From: Roseobacter sp.
GTDB taxonomy: Bacteria; Pseudomonadota; Alphaproteobacteria; Rhodobacterales; Rhodobacteraceae
DNA: 64,000 nucleotides
Direction: 5' to 3'
NCBI GenBank assembly: GCA_015665415.1
Contig: JADFAE010000010.1
Location: 452,675-516,674 of the forward strand
Shown: piece by piece, positions 37,387-46,407 of the stretch
How the letters are laid out: each line of letters opens with the position of its first letter
Position numbering within the stretch: the first letter of the stretch is position 1
The notes under the pieces: generated by a model
The model's input: only the letters and a program-made list of their open reading frames with translations
What the model was told of the DNA's origin: nothing
The model's database searches: none
Position numbers and translations under genes: made by a program

Positions 37387-39762
37387 ATGAATGTACAGCC
37401 GATTTTTGAGCTGCCCTTTGAGCGGCGTGGCGTCTTGGCGCCCGGGCTGCCGATCCTGCCGCAGGGGGTTGAGCGCCATCCGGTGCCGGGGGCTGGCTCG
37501 CGCGCGGTGCCGATCTCCAAAGGCGATACCCTCACCCTATTGGATCGCGACGGGATGCAGAGGGCAGAGATGGTGTTTTTCGCACCGGACCGCCGCTCTG
37601 ATGCCGCGATGCTGGGCGCAGAGGGACGCGGTCGCCCAGAGGGTATCATCGCCACCCTCGCCAATGGATCTCGCTCTGGTGCCAAGGTGCTGCGCGCCCT
37701 GGAGACGGCCGGGTTCGATCTGGGGCAAGGCGATGCAATCCGCGCCTTTGAAGAGGGCTCGCAGGCGGGAGACATGGTCTCCTTCACAGCCGAGTGCGAT
37801 GGCATGGTGATCGTTGCTGCCCCCGGTGGCCCGATGCGGCCCGAAGAGCAGAATCCGCCGACCGAAATCATTCTCTACATCCAGCGCTCTGCATCTGGCC
37901 TGCTAAAGCCGGAGATTGCGGCGCCAGAGCCGCTGGCCGATCCGCTTCAGGATCACAACATCCAACCGGGCAACGCGCAGACCTATGAGGTCAAGGCCGG
38001 GCAATACATTCAGGTGCTCGACGTGAAAGGGCGGGAATGTTCGGACTTTCAGGCCTTCAGCCTGCGTGCCTTGGACAAGGGGATCGAGCGGGAAATCGAC
38101 CCGACAACCACCCGCAGTCTGATGGGAAGCCTCTATCCTGCGCCGGGGATTTTCTCAAAATACTGGTCAGTGGACCAAGAGCCGCTGGTTGAGATCGTGC
38201 AAGACACCTGCGGGCGTCACGATACCTTTGGCCTGGCCTGTACGGCCCGCTACTACGAGGATCTGGGCTATCCCGGCCATATCAATTGCTCTGACAACAT
38301 GAACAAGGATCTGGCGCAGTTTGATATCAAACCGCGCGGTGGTTGGCCTGCAATCAACTTCTTTTTCAATACCATGTTGGATGAGACAAATGCCATTGGC
38401 ATGGATGACCCCTGGTCCCGTCCCGGCGACTATGTGCTGCTGCGCGCGCTCAGCGATCTGGTCTGCGTCAGTACCGCCTGTCCCTGTGACATTGATCCCG
38501 CCAATGGCTGGACCCCCACCGACATTCAGGTGCGTACCTATAAAGCGACCGAGGATTTCTCTCGGTCGGTTGGCTATAGAAAATCTGCGGAGGCGGATGT
38601 GGAAGAAACCAAGAAAACTGCGTTTCACGACTGTTTTGCGCGTCATACCCGCGATTTTGTCGAATACAATGGCTACTGGCTGCCAAACACCATGACCAAT
38701 CATGGTGCAATTGCCGAATATTGGGCCTGTCGAGACAGGGTGGCGGTGATGGATCTGAGCCCGCTGCGCAAATACGAGGTCACCGGTCCAGACGCCGAAG
38801 AGTTGATGCAGGCCTGCGTGACCAGAAACATGAAAAAGCTGAGTGTCGGGCAAGTGGTCTATACCGCCATGTGTTACGAGCACGGCGGGATGATCGATGA
38901 CGGCACCGTCTATCGTCTGGGTGAGACCAATTTCCGCTGGATTGGCGGCAATGATACCAGTGGGCTTTGGTTGCAGCAGCAGGCAAAGGCGCGCGGGTTG
39001 AATGCCTGGGTGCGAAACTCGACGGATCAGTTGCACAATATCGCAGTCCAGGGTCGTCATAGCCGCGACATCCTGAGCCGGATTTTCTGGACGCCGCCGC
39101 AACAGCCCACAATCGAAGAGCTGCCCTGGTTCCGCCTGACCGTTGCCCGCGTCGGTGATGTTTCGGGCACTTCGGTGGTGATTTCACGGACCGGATACTC
39201 CGGAGAGCTGGGGTACGAGATTTTCTGTCATCCCAAAGATGCGGTTGAGATCTTTGACCGGGTCTGGGAAGTCGGGCAGGAGTTTGGCATTGCACCACTT
39301 GGTTTGGCGGCTCTTGATATGTTGCGGATCGAAGGCGGGTTGATCTTTGCAGGGTCCGAATTTGACGACCAGACCGACCCCTTTGAAGCGGGCATTGGCT
39401 TTACTGTACCGCTGAAATCAAAGGAGGATGATTTTGTCGGCCGTGCAGCAATCGAAGAGCGAAAGGCGCATCCCCACCGCAGGCTCGTGGGGTTTGAAGT
39501 CGAGGGAGGCACCATCCCGGTTCCAGGGGATTGCATCCGGGTCGGACGCGCGCAGGTCGGAGAAATCACCAGTGCCATGAAGTCGCCAATTCTGGGAAAA
39601 GTGATTGCTTTGGGACGGGTGGCCACAACCCACGCCGAGATCGGAACCGAGATCGAAATTGGTCAGCTGGACGGGCTGCAAAAACGACTGCGGGCACGCA
39701 TCGTCGCGTTTCCTCACTTTGATCCAACCAAGGCGCGGGTGAAGGGGAGCTACGATGGATAG
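37387..39762 (+). CDS. DUF1989 + GcvT aminomethyltransferase-like fusion
   Basis: Large soluble protein of 791 aa; AGGGAAG precedes the ATG at 37387. Residues ~1-180 form a first DUF1989-like segment (AVPISKGDTLTLLDRDG), ~200-395 a full DUF1989 domain (DVKGRECSDFQAFSL, CGRHDTF, HINCSDNMNKDL, STACPCDIDPANG), and from about 407 a GcvT/DmdA-type folate methyltransferase domain (HTRDFVEYNGYWLP, MDLSPLRKYEVTGPDAEELM, SGELGYEIFCH, LRIEGGLIFAGSEFDDQTDPFE). It closes the betaine-type operon, 16 bases after the permease. Probable role: tetrahydrofolate-dependent demethylation of the imported onium compound, with DUF1989 acting on a product. Substrate not known. Confidence 0.88.
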   Translation: MNVQPIFELPFERRGVLAPGLPILPQGVERHPVPGAGSRAVPISKGDTLTLLDRDGMQRAEMVFFAPDRRSDAAMLGAEGRGRPEGIIATLANGSRSGAKVLRALETAGFDLGQGDAIRAFEEGSQAGDMVSFTAECDGMVIVAAPGGPMRPEEQNPPTEIILYIQRSASGLLKPEIAAPEPLADPLQDHNIQPGNAQTYEVKAGQYIQVLDVKGRECSDFQAFSLRALDKGIEREIDPTTTRSLMGSLYPAPGIFSKYWSVDQEPLVEIVQDTCGRHDTFGLACTARYYEDLGYPGHINCSDNMNKDLAQFDIKPRGGWPAINFFFNTMLDETNAIGMDDPWSRPGDYVLLRALSDLVCVSTACPCDIDPANGWTPTDIQVRTYKATEDFSRSVGYRKSAEADVEETKKTAFHDCFARHTRDFVEYNGYWLPNTMTNHGAIAEYWACRDRVAVMDLSPLRKYEVTGPDAEELMQACVTRNMKKLSVGQVVYTAMCYEHGGMIDDGTVYRLGETNFRWIGGNDTSGLWLQQQAKARGLNAWVRNSTDQLHNIAVQGRHSRDILSRIFWTPPQQPTIEELPWFRLTVARVGDVSGTSVVISRTGYSGELGYEIFCHPKDAVEIFDRVWEVGQEFGIAPLGLAALDMLRIEGGLIFAGSEFDDQTDPFEAGIGFTVPLKSKEDDFVGRAAIEERKAHPHRRLVGFEVEGGTIPVPGDCIRVGRAQVGEITSAMKSPILGKVIALGRVATTHAEIGTEIEIGQLDGLQKRLRARIVAFPHFDPTKARVKGSYDG

Positions 39763-41038
39763 GAGGGTTAGAAAAAACAGACCCTCAACCATTCCGGTAG
39801 TTCGAAAAATTCTCGCAGGGGATTTGGACAAGAGGGGAGGCTCAATCCATTCATCAGCCCCTGCGACAAGCACCATCAGGATATCGGAATAGTCCCATCT
39901 TATTTTCACATGTTTGTCAGCCTCTCCATGCGAAGGGTTAGGCAGTCCCAAGCTGATCTTCGTTTCATTTAGGGGAGCAGAAACTTTCACAAAGTGGAGC
40001 CGTGGCCAGGCTGGTCAATTCGTTGATTGCTGAATCATTTCAGCTTTCAAAGCTACCTTAAGTAAAACCATCTGAAGGTCAAAAACGGTGCCAGGATCTT
40101 AGTGGCGTCATTCGTGACTACGCTTGAGGCCTGAGCTCCACGGATGAGCCTCATAGAAATTTCGAGACCTATCCGACAAACTTTTTATCTTCTTCGCAAA
40201 CAGGATTTGAGCGACTGCGGCTCCCAATCCCTGAAACAACAATGCCACTTCCGATTTCTCGGCAGCGGTATTGTTTTTGCAGCCAGAATTGAAGCTTCAA
40301 GCGGCAAACTAAAAACTGCGTCCGATTTTCACAAGACCTGCAGCACCCTATTCGACATTTCCATCCACCTCTCAAAACTCCCTTTAACTCAATACATTAT
40401 CATCACAACATCTTAATATATTGACGAACAGTCTGACACTAAATCACCGTCGCTCACTGAAGGATCAAGACCCTTTAATCCTACATCTCTGGCTGACTCG
40501 GATTCGTCCTGGGAAAGCTCAAACCCAAACAAGTAGTTATTTAATTCAACTATCTACGACACCTATCAGGGGAGGAGACAGCCCAACCCTTTGGACGCGC
40601 GTACCGCTGCAAAGCAGCGGGTTTGACGGCTTGGGATTGCCCCTGCCCGTCCCTGCGCGTTCAAAACCGCTACTGCATCGCCTTTCGCGTGTCAAAGACG
40701 CAGGATCAATGGGGCCTGACTTTAGTAAACGAATGGCCCACCTGTACCCTAGGCATGAAAATTCTCAGCGAATTGAACTGGATAACCCCAGAGAGCCAAG
40801 CAAGAAACCCGAACAAATGCCCTTTATCAACGATCAGACTTGGCGCTATTCACTGAACCGCTCTACCAATTCAGTGCATCGCAACAAATAATCTGTGGCC
40901 ATATACTTGCCAATGCCCGCGCTCTGCACCGCACACATTACAATGTTGCATTTTGAACATTTAGCTCTATCCTAGGGTGAAGTAAATTTTCAGAATAATA
41001 AATCATTTTTACCCCCTATTCGAACCAGGAGATTGCCA
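39763..41038. other. AT-richer gap without a supported gene
   Basis: About 1.28 kb between the GcvT fusion and the orphan-flavoprotein-peroxidase operon. Base composition is lower in GC than on either side. Some open frames exist but show no family pattern and biased low-complexity content, so I do not call them. A possible transposase relic is listed separately. The right end carries AGGAG before the 41039 start and must hold the promoter of that operon. Confidence 0.5.
39780..39990 (-). pseudogene. Possible transposase N-terminal relic (ISAs1/H-repeat-like)
   Basis: A minus-strand frame reads LPNPSHGEADKHVKIRW then DYSDILMVLVAGADEWIE, resembling the N-terminal DPR...YPLSDILLL...AGADGWEDIE signature of ISAs1/H-repeat transposases. 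What follows has no transposase character, and the 370-aa remainder is missing. If right, it marks the left edge of an acquired segment. Weak, by pattern only. Confidence 0.3.
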
Positions 41039-43360
41039 ATGCTAATCAATTCAGTTTCCGAAATATTGCACCGACTTGCATCACATGGCTGGGCAGATTT
41101 AATGGCCGCGCATGGTCTTGATTTAAATGCGCAAAACTTGGCAGACGAGCTCACCCGGCCGTTACAAAACATAGATCGGTCCATACCTGGATTCAAAGAC
41201 TTGTCGCCTGCGTGTTCACGAGCTGTCGAGCCGGGATCCCCGGCCCGAAGTCTACTCTTTCATGCCCTTGCAAGTCCCGAGGTTCACAGTAGCCCAGTTG
41301 GAGCCCTGTCTGCCTATCCATCCCTTGCTGACCTAGACGCTATTGAAAACTATATATATGCAGCAGCGGCCCTGAGTTTCGAAGACGTTGAGGATCTTGC
41401 CCGCCAAACACAGAGTCATTTCAGTGGCCCTGTGGATGGGGAAATAGCTATCGTCGTTCTGTCTACAGAATACCGTTCTGCATCGGACAGCGTGCATGGC
41501 GGACAGGCAGATCAGGTTTTTTCGCGCACGGGCATCGCAAGGGCGGGCACGCTGCCCCCCAACTACAACGCAAAGGCACGGGGCCACTGGCCTGCATCCG
41601 ATCAAATCGGCATTCACTCAGTGCCTTCAACATGGAACGCTTACCTTTGTACAAAGGTGCGTCCGGACCGGACACAAGTGCTGAGTGCGGCCGGCATCGG
41701 CCCGGCAACCCCAGTTGCAGAAGATATCAATCAGCTCTTCTGGACACCGATACACAAACTCTTTGACGGTCAGGAATGTTTGGTTGGTGAAACCGTTTCC
41801 TTGCAGTGGCTGGCTCATCACGAAAACACAAAGATCGCGCGGATCCATAAGTTCCTGCATTCGATTGGCGAAGTTTCGCGCGTCGGGACAGACGATCTAA
41901 GCGCCAGCCCGTTTAGGTTCACCGAGGGTCTGGCCAATCTGTCGAACGATGCCAGCTTGCCACCTGCAGTGATCGTGCCGGTTTCACATCCGCGCCTTAT
42001 CGACATTGCAAGAAACGCAGCCGGAGTACCGGTAACTTTCAAGGTTCCAAAGTCAAAATCAACGCCTTCAGGTGCTGTCAAATTGTTCTGGAGCAGCCTG
42101 GAAATGCGTAATTTCGGGACCGGTGGAAACAGACCTGCCCCAGAGTACGTGCATATCCGGCATGTTCTTGACGAAAACGGAGGCGTCGTCTCCCTGAATG
42201 ACGAAGCGGGCCTAATAGATAAGATTGAAACGGCTGGCTACGACGCCGTTCACTACGTGGACTTCACCGGTGCGGGTTATATCACCCTGACTGGTACCGG
42301 GCTTTCGCGCGCCTTCGATATTAAGGCAGGACACAGCGTCATCGCTGCTCCTGACTTCTATCCAAAGGTCGATCAGCGGCAAGTCCAGATATGGCAGCGC
42401 AATTTGCGGGAAAGTGACCCTGACCTGGCAGATTTCATAAGATGGGAAAGCCAACTTGCGCCGCTTTCGGCAATCCGATTGCCCGCAAACCCGGCGATTG
42501 ACACTGCAGGACGCCACCCGTTTGCACGTTCTGAAGATGATGGTACGGAGGAAACAATAAGCGCGCTCATTGCGGTGCCGGATTCAACACGCTCTGCCGC
42601 CACCGAATTTAAGCTGTCGGATGTCGAACGTTGCTCGACGATGCCGGATGCAGCTGCAGGCATCTTTGCGCCAGGCTGGGCTATCTCTTCTGATGCCACA
42701 GAAGGCCGCAGACACCTCGCAGCCTATGGCTTGGGGAGTCCTTTTCCAGAAGACTCTAAGCTTTGTGCCGCTTTAAGTGCCTTTTGGCCTGCCGCCGCAC
42801 CAGATACCACACGGACCTATGAGCCAACCCGCGACTCGGTTGTCCCGATGGTTGATGAGGAGATGACACACGGCGCTGCCTGGGACGGTATTGATGGGAT
42901 AACCCTGTCCAACGATGGCCGCACCGTGGAATTTCCCGACAAAGACTATGCCGATTACACCGAAAGTTCTTTGAACAACGCCTTTGATATCCGCAAAATT
43001 GCTGCAGTGACATTTGATGACTATGTAACCCGGGCCCTGAGAACGGCTCAGGTACGGCGCTATTTGGCGCAAAATCCAAGCTTGGGTGCCACCAACTTCC
43101 TTCTAGCGTCTTTCACGCAGGTGCCTGACGGGCACACAGATTTGGCACAAATCCAAACCGATACGTCCAGGGAGCTTTCAGGTCCGGCGTACCGGTTCAA
43201 GATTATCACGCGAGACGCCTCTTCTGCCAAACCCGGTGACCATCGCCGCAGGGTCGCGAATGTTAGCAGCCTGCTCGAAATTATTGCCGCCGGAAATGGT
43301 ATCGCCCATCGCAACGCTGGATCATGGATCTCCTTAGATCCGATCTTGTTTATATCATGA
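41039..43360 (+). CDS. Orphan 773-aa protein of the peroxidase operon
   Basis: Not recognised. ATG at 41039 chosen for the AGGAG 8 bases upstream. No signal peptide or membrane helix is evident, so cytoplasmic or exported by another route. Distinctive segments: AAALSFEDVEDLARQTQSHF near 110, FSRTGIARAGTLPPNYNAK near 165, HYVDFTGAGYITLTGTGLSR near 410, and a C-terminal block FAPGWAISSD then YGLGSPFPEDSKLCAALSAF then FWPAAAPDTTRTY near 545-595. The stop overlaps the next gene (ATGA), so it is made together with a flavoprotein. In LodA/LodB and QhpC/QhpG systems a protein is coupled to a similar flavoprotein that modifies its Trp, which makes this a candidate substrate; the sequence itself does not match LodA. 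Confidence 0.75.
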   Translation: MLINSVSEILHRLASHGWADLMAAHGLDLNAQNLADELTRPLQNIDRSIPGFKDLSPACSRAVEPGSPARSLLFHALASPEVHSSPVGALSAYPSLADLDAIENYIYAAAALSFEDVEDLARQTQSHFSGPVDGEIAIVVLSTEYRSASDSVHGGQADQVFSRTGIARAGTLPPNYNAKARGHWPASDQIGIHSVPSTWNAYLCTKVRPDRTQVLSAAGIGPATPVAEDINQLFWTPIHKLFDGQECLVGETVSLQWLAHHENTKIARIHKFLHSIGEVSRVGTDDLSASPFRFTEGLANLSNDASLPPAVIVPVSHPRLIDIARNAAGVPVTFKVPKSKSTPSGAVKLFWSSLEMRNFGTGGNRPAPEYVHIRHVLDENGGVVSLNDEAGLIDKIETAGYDAVHYVDFTGAGYITLTGTGLSRAFDIKAGHSVIAAPDFYPKVDQRQVQIWQRNLRESDPDLADFIRWESQLAPLSAIRLPANPAIDTAGRHPFARSEDDGTEETISALIAVPDSTRSAATEFKLSDVERCSTMPDAAAGIFAPGWAISSDATEGRRHLAAYGLGSPFPEDSKLCAALSAFWPAAAPDTTRTYEPTRDSVVPMVDEEMTHGAAWDGIDGITLSNDGRTVEFPDKDYADYTESSLNNAFDIRKIAAVTFDDYVTRALRTAQVRRYLAQNPSLGATNFLLASFTQVPDGHTDLAQIQTDTSRELSGPAYRFKIITRDASSAKPGDHRRRVANVSSLLEIIAAGNGIAHRNAGSWISLDPILFIS

Positions 43361-44343
43361 AAAGTGATGTCCTCATTGTCGGAGACGGTATTGCAGGCCT
43401 ATCGAGCGCGATCATCGCCAAACTAAAGGGGCTGGAGACGGTCGTTCTCCAACCCAGCACCAAACCGAGAGACGCGTTTCATGTCGTGCTGCACCCTGGT
43501 ATAGAAGCTCTGCTCAAGACGCTCGGAGTGGCTCAGGAGGCGGCTTGTTTAGCGTCCTCCAGACCAGACGGATATTGGCGATACAGTGCAGAAGGCCGCG
43601 ATTTCGTGCTCTATGGCCAGGACGCCGAGGGCCCTTGGCTTGGCTACCTCGTGAGCCTGAGGGAGCTGGAGAACTTGCTCAGAGCTCGGGCTCAATTTCT
43701 TGGGACTATTTTCCTTCGTCCGGCCGACGCGGTGCATGCCCTTTCGGAACATGGGGCTGTCAAAGGTCTGGAAAGCGCAAGGAAGCGTTGGTTCGCAGGC
43801 CTGACCATTGACGCAAGCGGCGCAAGGGGGATCCTTGCCCGCGACTTGTGTTTGAAATACCTGTACGGATCTCCACCACTTGTCGCAACCTATGCTTCAC
43901 AAGCGTCAAGCAACCCCGCCTCTCACCCCATATTCCGAATGGACCCAGATGGGTGGCGCTTTGATATGAGCACCAGCCCAGGCCATAGATGCACCATCGG
44001 AATGGCCATCACTTCGCAAAAGATCTGCGAAAAGGGCAAATCTGGCCGGGATGTCTCCTGGCGATATTTGCCCGAATGTGCGGGCCCTGGATATGCACTT
44101 GTCGGCGATGCAGCCTTCCGACTCGACCCGGGTTCAGGGGCGGGTGTACTGCGGGCAATTATGATGGGGATCAAGGCTGTCGAATTGGCGGCGCAGCCCG
44201 ACGAATGGCATCTGTACCGCCAATGGGTCAGTGACTGGGCCCGCACTGACGGCGCTGCGCTCGCGGAAATCTATTCTGAAAAACCATTCAACGCCGCCTG
44301 GCCCAAATCGCATCGCTGGAGTGATGCGAGACTTTCCTTTTAA
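43357..44343 (+). CDS. LodB/QhpG-like FAD-dependent oxidoreductase
   Basis: Flavoprotein of 328 aa. The ATG at 43357 lies in the stop of the upstream gene (ATGA) and directly begins MKSDVLIVGDGIAGLSSA, the FAD Rossmann motif. The second FAD motif is LVGDAAFRLDPGSGAGVLRA, typical of tryptophan-halogenase/geranylgeranyl-reductase/LodB-type monooxygenases. It lacks the halogenase WxWxIP motif. Group members hydroxylate or mature a Trp side chain of a partner protein (LodB, GoxB, QhpG). The tight coupling to the 773-aa orphan suggests that protein is its substrate or partner. Confidence 0.85.
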   Translation: MKSDVLIVGDGIAGLSSAIIAKLKGLETVVLQPSTKPRDAFHVVLHPGIEALLKTLGVAQEAACLASSRPDGYWRYSAEGRDFVLYGQDAEGPWLGYLVSLRELENLLRARAQFLGTIFLRPADAVHALSEHGAVKGLESARKRWFAGLTIDASGARGILARDLCLKYLYGSPPLVATYASQASSNPASHPIFRMDPDGWRFDMSTSPGHRCTIGMAITSQKICEKGKSGRDVSWRYLPECAGPGYALVGDAAFRLDPGSGAGVLRAIMMGIKAVELAAQPDEWHLYRQWVSDWARTDGAALAEIYSEKPFNAAWPKSHRWSDARLSF

Positions 44344-44453
44344 CCGGGGCATTCAAAGACCAGAGACAACACATACCGGGGGGAACGATCCGATGACCTA
44401 AGTCAGCCAGTCATATTTTTCGCTAGCAGAATTTATTAAATGAAAGTCATCCC

Positions 44454-45983
44454 ATGTCACATCAAACACATTTCGGCAAATCAGTGCTTGCCCCACGTTC
44501 AAAATTCTATCAGGGCCCGTTCGGCAGAATTTGCCCCAACCTGGATCCCTGGGTGCCTCCAGGCACTACAGAAGAACAGGATGCTGGGTTTTTGGAGTTT
44601 GCGACCAAAAACATGGTTGAACTGCCAGGGTCAACACCGACTGAAATCGCTCAGGACCAATCCACGATTGACGAACTTGAAAGCAAATTCGGATCACAGA
44701 TCCCTGCCGGGTACACGTATTTCGGACAGTTTGTTGATCACGACATAACGCTTGATACCACGTCTTTGACAGCGCGGGAGATCGACCCTGATCAAATAAA
44801 AAACTTTCGCACCCCAAGACTTGATCTGGACTGCGTTTACGGCAGAGGCCCCGGTGACCAGCCCTACCTTTATGAATTCGATAGCAAAGGAAAATTCACG
44901 GGAGAGCTTCTGGTTGGGACAGTGGCAGGAACAAACCTGAAAGATTTGCCTCGAAATCAGCAGGGGCGCGCATTGATCGGCGACATGCGCAATGATGAGA
45001 ATTCGATGGTCAGCCAACTGCAACTCGCCTTCATCCTGGCGCATAACGAACTTGTCGAAAGAGCGGATGCGCAGGGCGCAAGCGATGCGTTTTCTGCAGC
45101 CCGAAAATCTCTAACCCGTCTTTACCAATGGGTCGTCTGGAATGACTTAATAAAACGCATTGCGATTGATGAGGTCTATAACTGTGCGCTGCAGCTAGAA
45201 GAGCTTTGCGGCGGGCGCAAAGTTTGGACGATGGGACTGAAAGATGTGTATGAATGGAAAGATCAACCGTTCATGCCAGTCGAGTTTTCTGGTGCTGCTT
45301 ATAGATTTGGCCACTCCATGGTCCGCAATTCATATCAGACAAATGATCCGCACCGGGGGTTCAAGAATTTCGCTCCAATCTTTGACAATAATGGCTCCGC
45401 GGATCCGGATGACCTCAGGGGGTTTCGCCCGATGAAGAAAGAAAACGTCATCCAGTGGGATTGGTTCCTACAGATGACCAGTTCTGCACCAGGCCTGTTC
45501 CCACAAATGGCACGGAAGATCGACACAAAACTGGCCAATGCTCTGGTCCATCTTCATGAATCGGACGCAGGCGAAGCGGAAAATGTTCTGGCATTCCGGA
45601 ATCTTAAACGCGGAGTAAACCTGGGGCTTCCGTCGGGCGTGGATGTTGCCAAAAAAATGTGCCTGAAACCGGTGGCGCTGACCAGTGATGAGCCTCAATC
45701 ACTTTGGTATTACGTGCTGAAAGAAGCAGAAAAGCTGCCCGGTACCAACGGTGGCGAGATGCTTGGCCGTGTCGGCTCTACCATCGTCTGCTCCGTGTTT
45801 GCCGGTCTCTTGAAAGGTGATCCACGGTCCTTCTTCAACACCGACCCATGTTGGAGGCCCAATGATGATCCGTTGCTCAAGCCAGGCGAAGATAACGCCG
45901 ATGATGATGACTGGACACTTGCAGCCATCATCCGCTTGTCCGGCCTGCCCGTCGACGGCAGCCATGTATCAGAACAAACCTAG
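44454..45983 (+). CDS. Animal-type haem peroxidase
   Basis: Peroxidase-cyclooxygenase superfamily member of 509 aa. GQFVDHDITLDTT carries the distal His near residue 95, GDMRNDENSMVSQLQLAF the catalytic Arg near residue 178 followed by HNELV, and AAYRFGHSM the proximal haem His near residue 285. No signal peptide is visible. Bacterial homologues are mostly uncharacterised. It starts 110 bases after the flavoprotein with only a weak ribosome-binding site, but the same direction and the absence of a terminator suggest one operon. A peroxide produced by an oxidase partner would be a natural substrate. Confidence 0.92.
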   Translation: MSHQTHFGKSVLAPRSKFYQGPFGRICPNLDPWVPPGTTEEQDAGFLEFATKNMVELPGSTPTEIAQDQSTIDELESKFGSQIPAGYTYFGQFVDHDITLDTTSLTAREIDPDQIKNFRTPRLDLDCVYGRGPGDQPYLYEFDSKGKFTGELLVGTVAGTNLKDLPRNQQGRALIGDMRNDENSMVSQLQLAFILAHNELVERADAQGASDAFSAARKSLTRLYQWVVWNDLIKRIAIDEVYNCALQLEELCGGRKVWTMGLKDVYEWKDQPFMPVEFSGAAYRFGHSMVRNSYQTNDPHRGFKNFAPIFDNNGSADPDDLRGFRPMKKENVIQWDWFLQMTSSAPGLFPQMARKIDTKLANALVHLHESDAGEAENVLAFRNLKRGVNLGLPSGVDVAKKMCLKPVALTSDEPQSLWYYVLKEAEKLPGTNGGEMLGRVGSTIVCSVFAGLLKGDPRSFFNTDPCWRPNDDPLLKPGEDNADDDDWTLAAIIRLSGLPVDGSHVSEQT

Positions 45984-45993
45984 CACTTCGTTT

Positions 45994-46031
45994 GTCTCTC
46001 CCGCTAAGCCTGTCGCTTACCCGGGGGAGAC
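45994..46031 (+). terminator. Probable hairpin terminator after the haem peroxidase
   Basis: GTCTCTCCC pairs with GGGGGAGAC (nine pairs, one U-G), with an inner TAAG/CTTA helix, starting 11 bases after the peroxidase stop. No clear U-run follows, so it may be a Rho-assisted end or an RNA-stability element. Confidence 0.45.
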
Positions 46032-46407
46032 ACCCGAGCAGTGCAGAGAGGTCGCTGCCGCAACACCATCCAAAAGTTGCAAGATCGCAACCTTACAACA
46101 AATTTGTTGAGAGTTAAGATTTCTCGGCAGAGAAGTATCCGAACTTATGGACGCTCAAAATGCGCTCTTTGAATCCACTCGAGTATCGTTACTCACAGCC
46201 CAAACCTGCCGTTGAGCTAGTGATCTTTTACCGCAATGCAGCTTCATTGATCCGGCCATTCACCGCATGCGCAAGATCTACAATCGGACAACTTCAAAAG
46301 CGCAGGAAAAATCGCCATCGATCTGGGCGGCCCATTTTGCGTCCCCCCCCTCGAGCCAAGCAATAACTGAGCTGGCGCGAAAGGAGAGTATTTTGTTCAC
46401 GAGTAGA
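46032..46407. other. Gap between peroxidase operon and sau operon, no gene seen
   Basis: About 376 bases of AT-richer sequence between convergent genes. Short frames on the plus strand show no recognised family. It probably marks the right boundary of the acquired segment. Confidence 0.45.

Noticed and set aside
40421..40891. Plus-strand frame of 156 codons in the AT-richer gap
   Set aside because: No ribosome-binding site, odd composition rich in Pro/Ser/Arg, no recognisable domain.
41039..43360. Reading the 773-aa orphan as a LodA quinoprotein or a phage tail-sheath protein
   Set aside because: The LodA opening and Cys-Trp motifs are absent, and there are no phage genes around; only the coupled flavoprotein suggests a LodA-like role.
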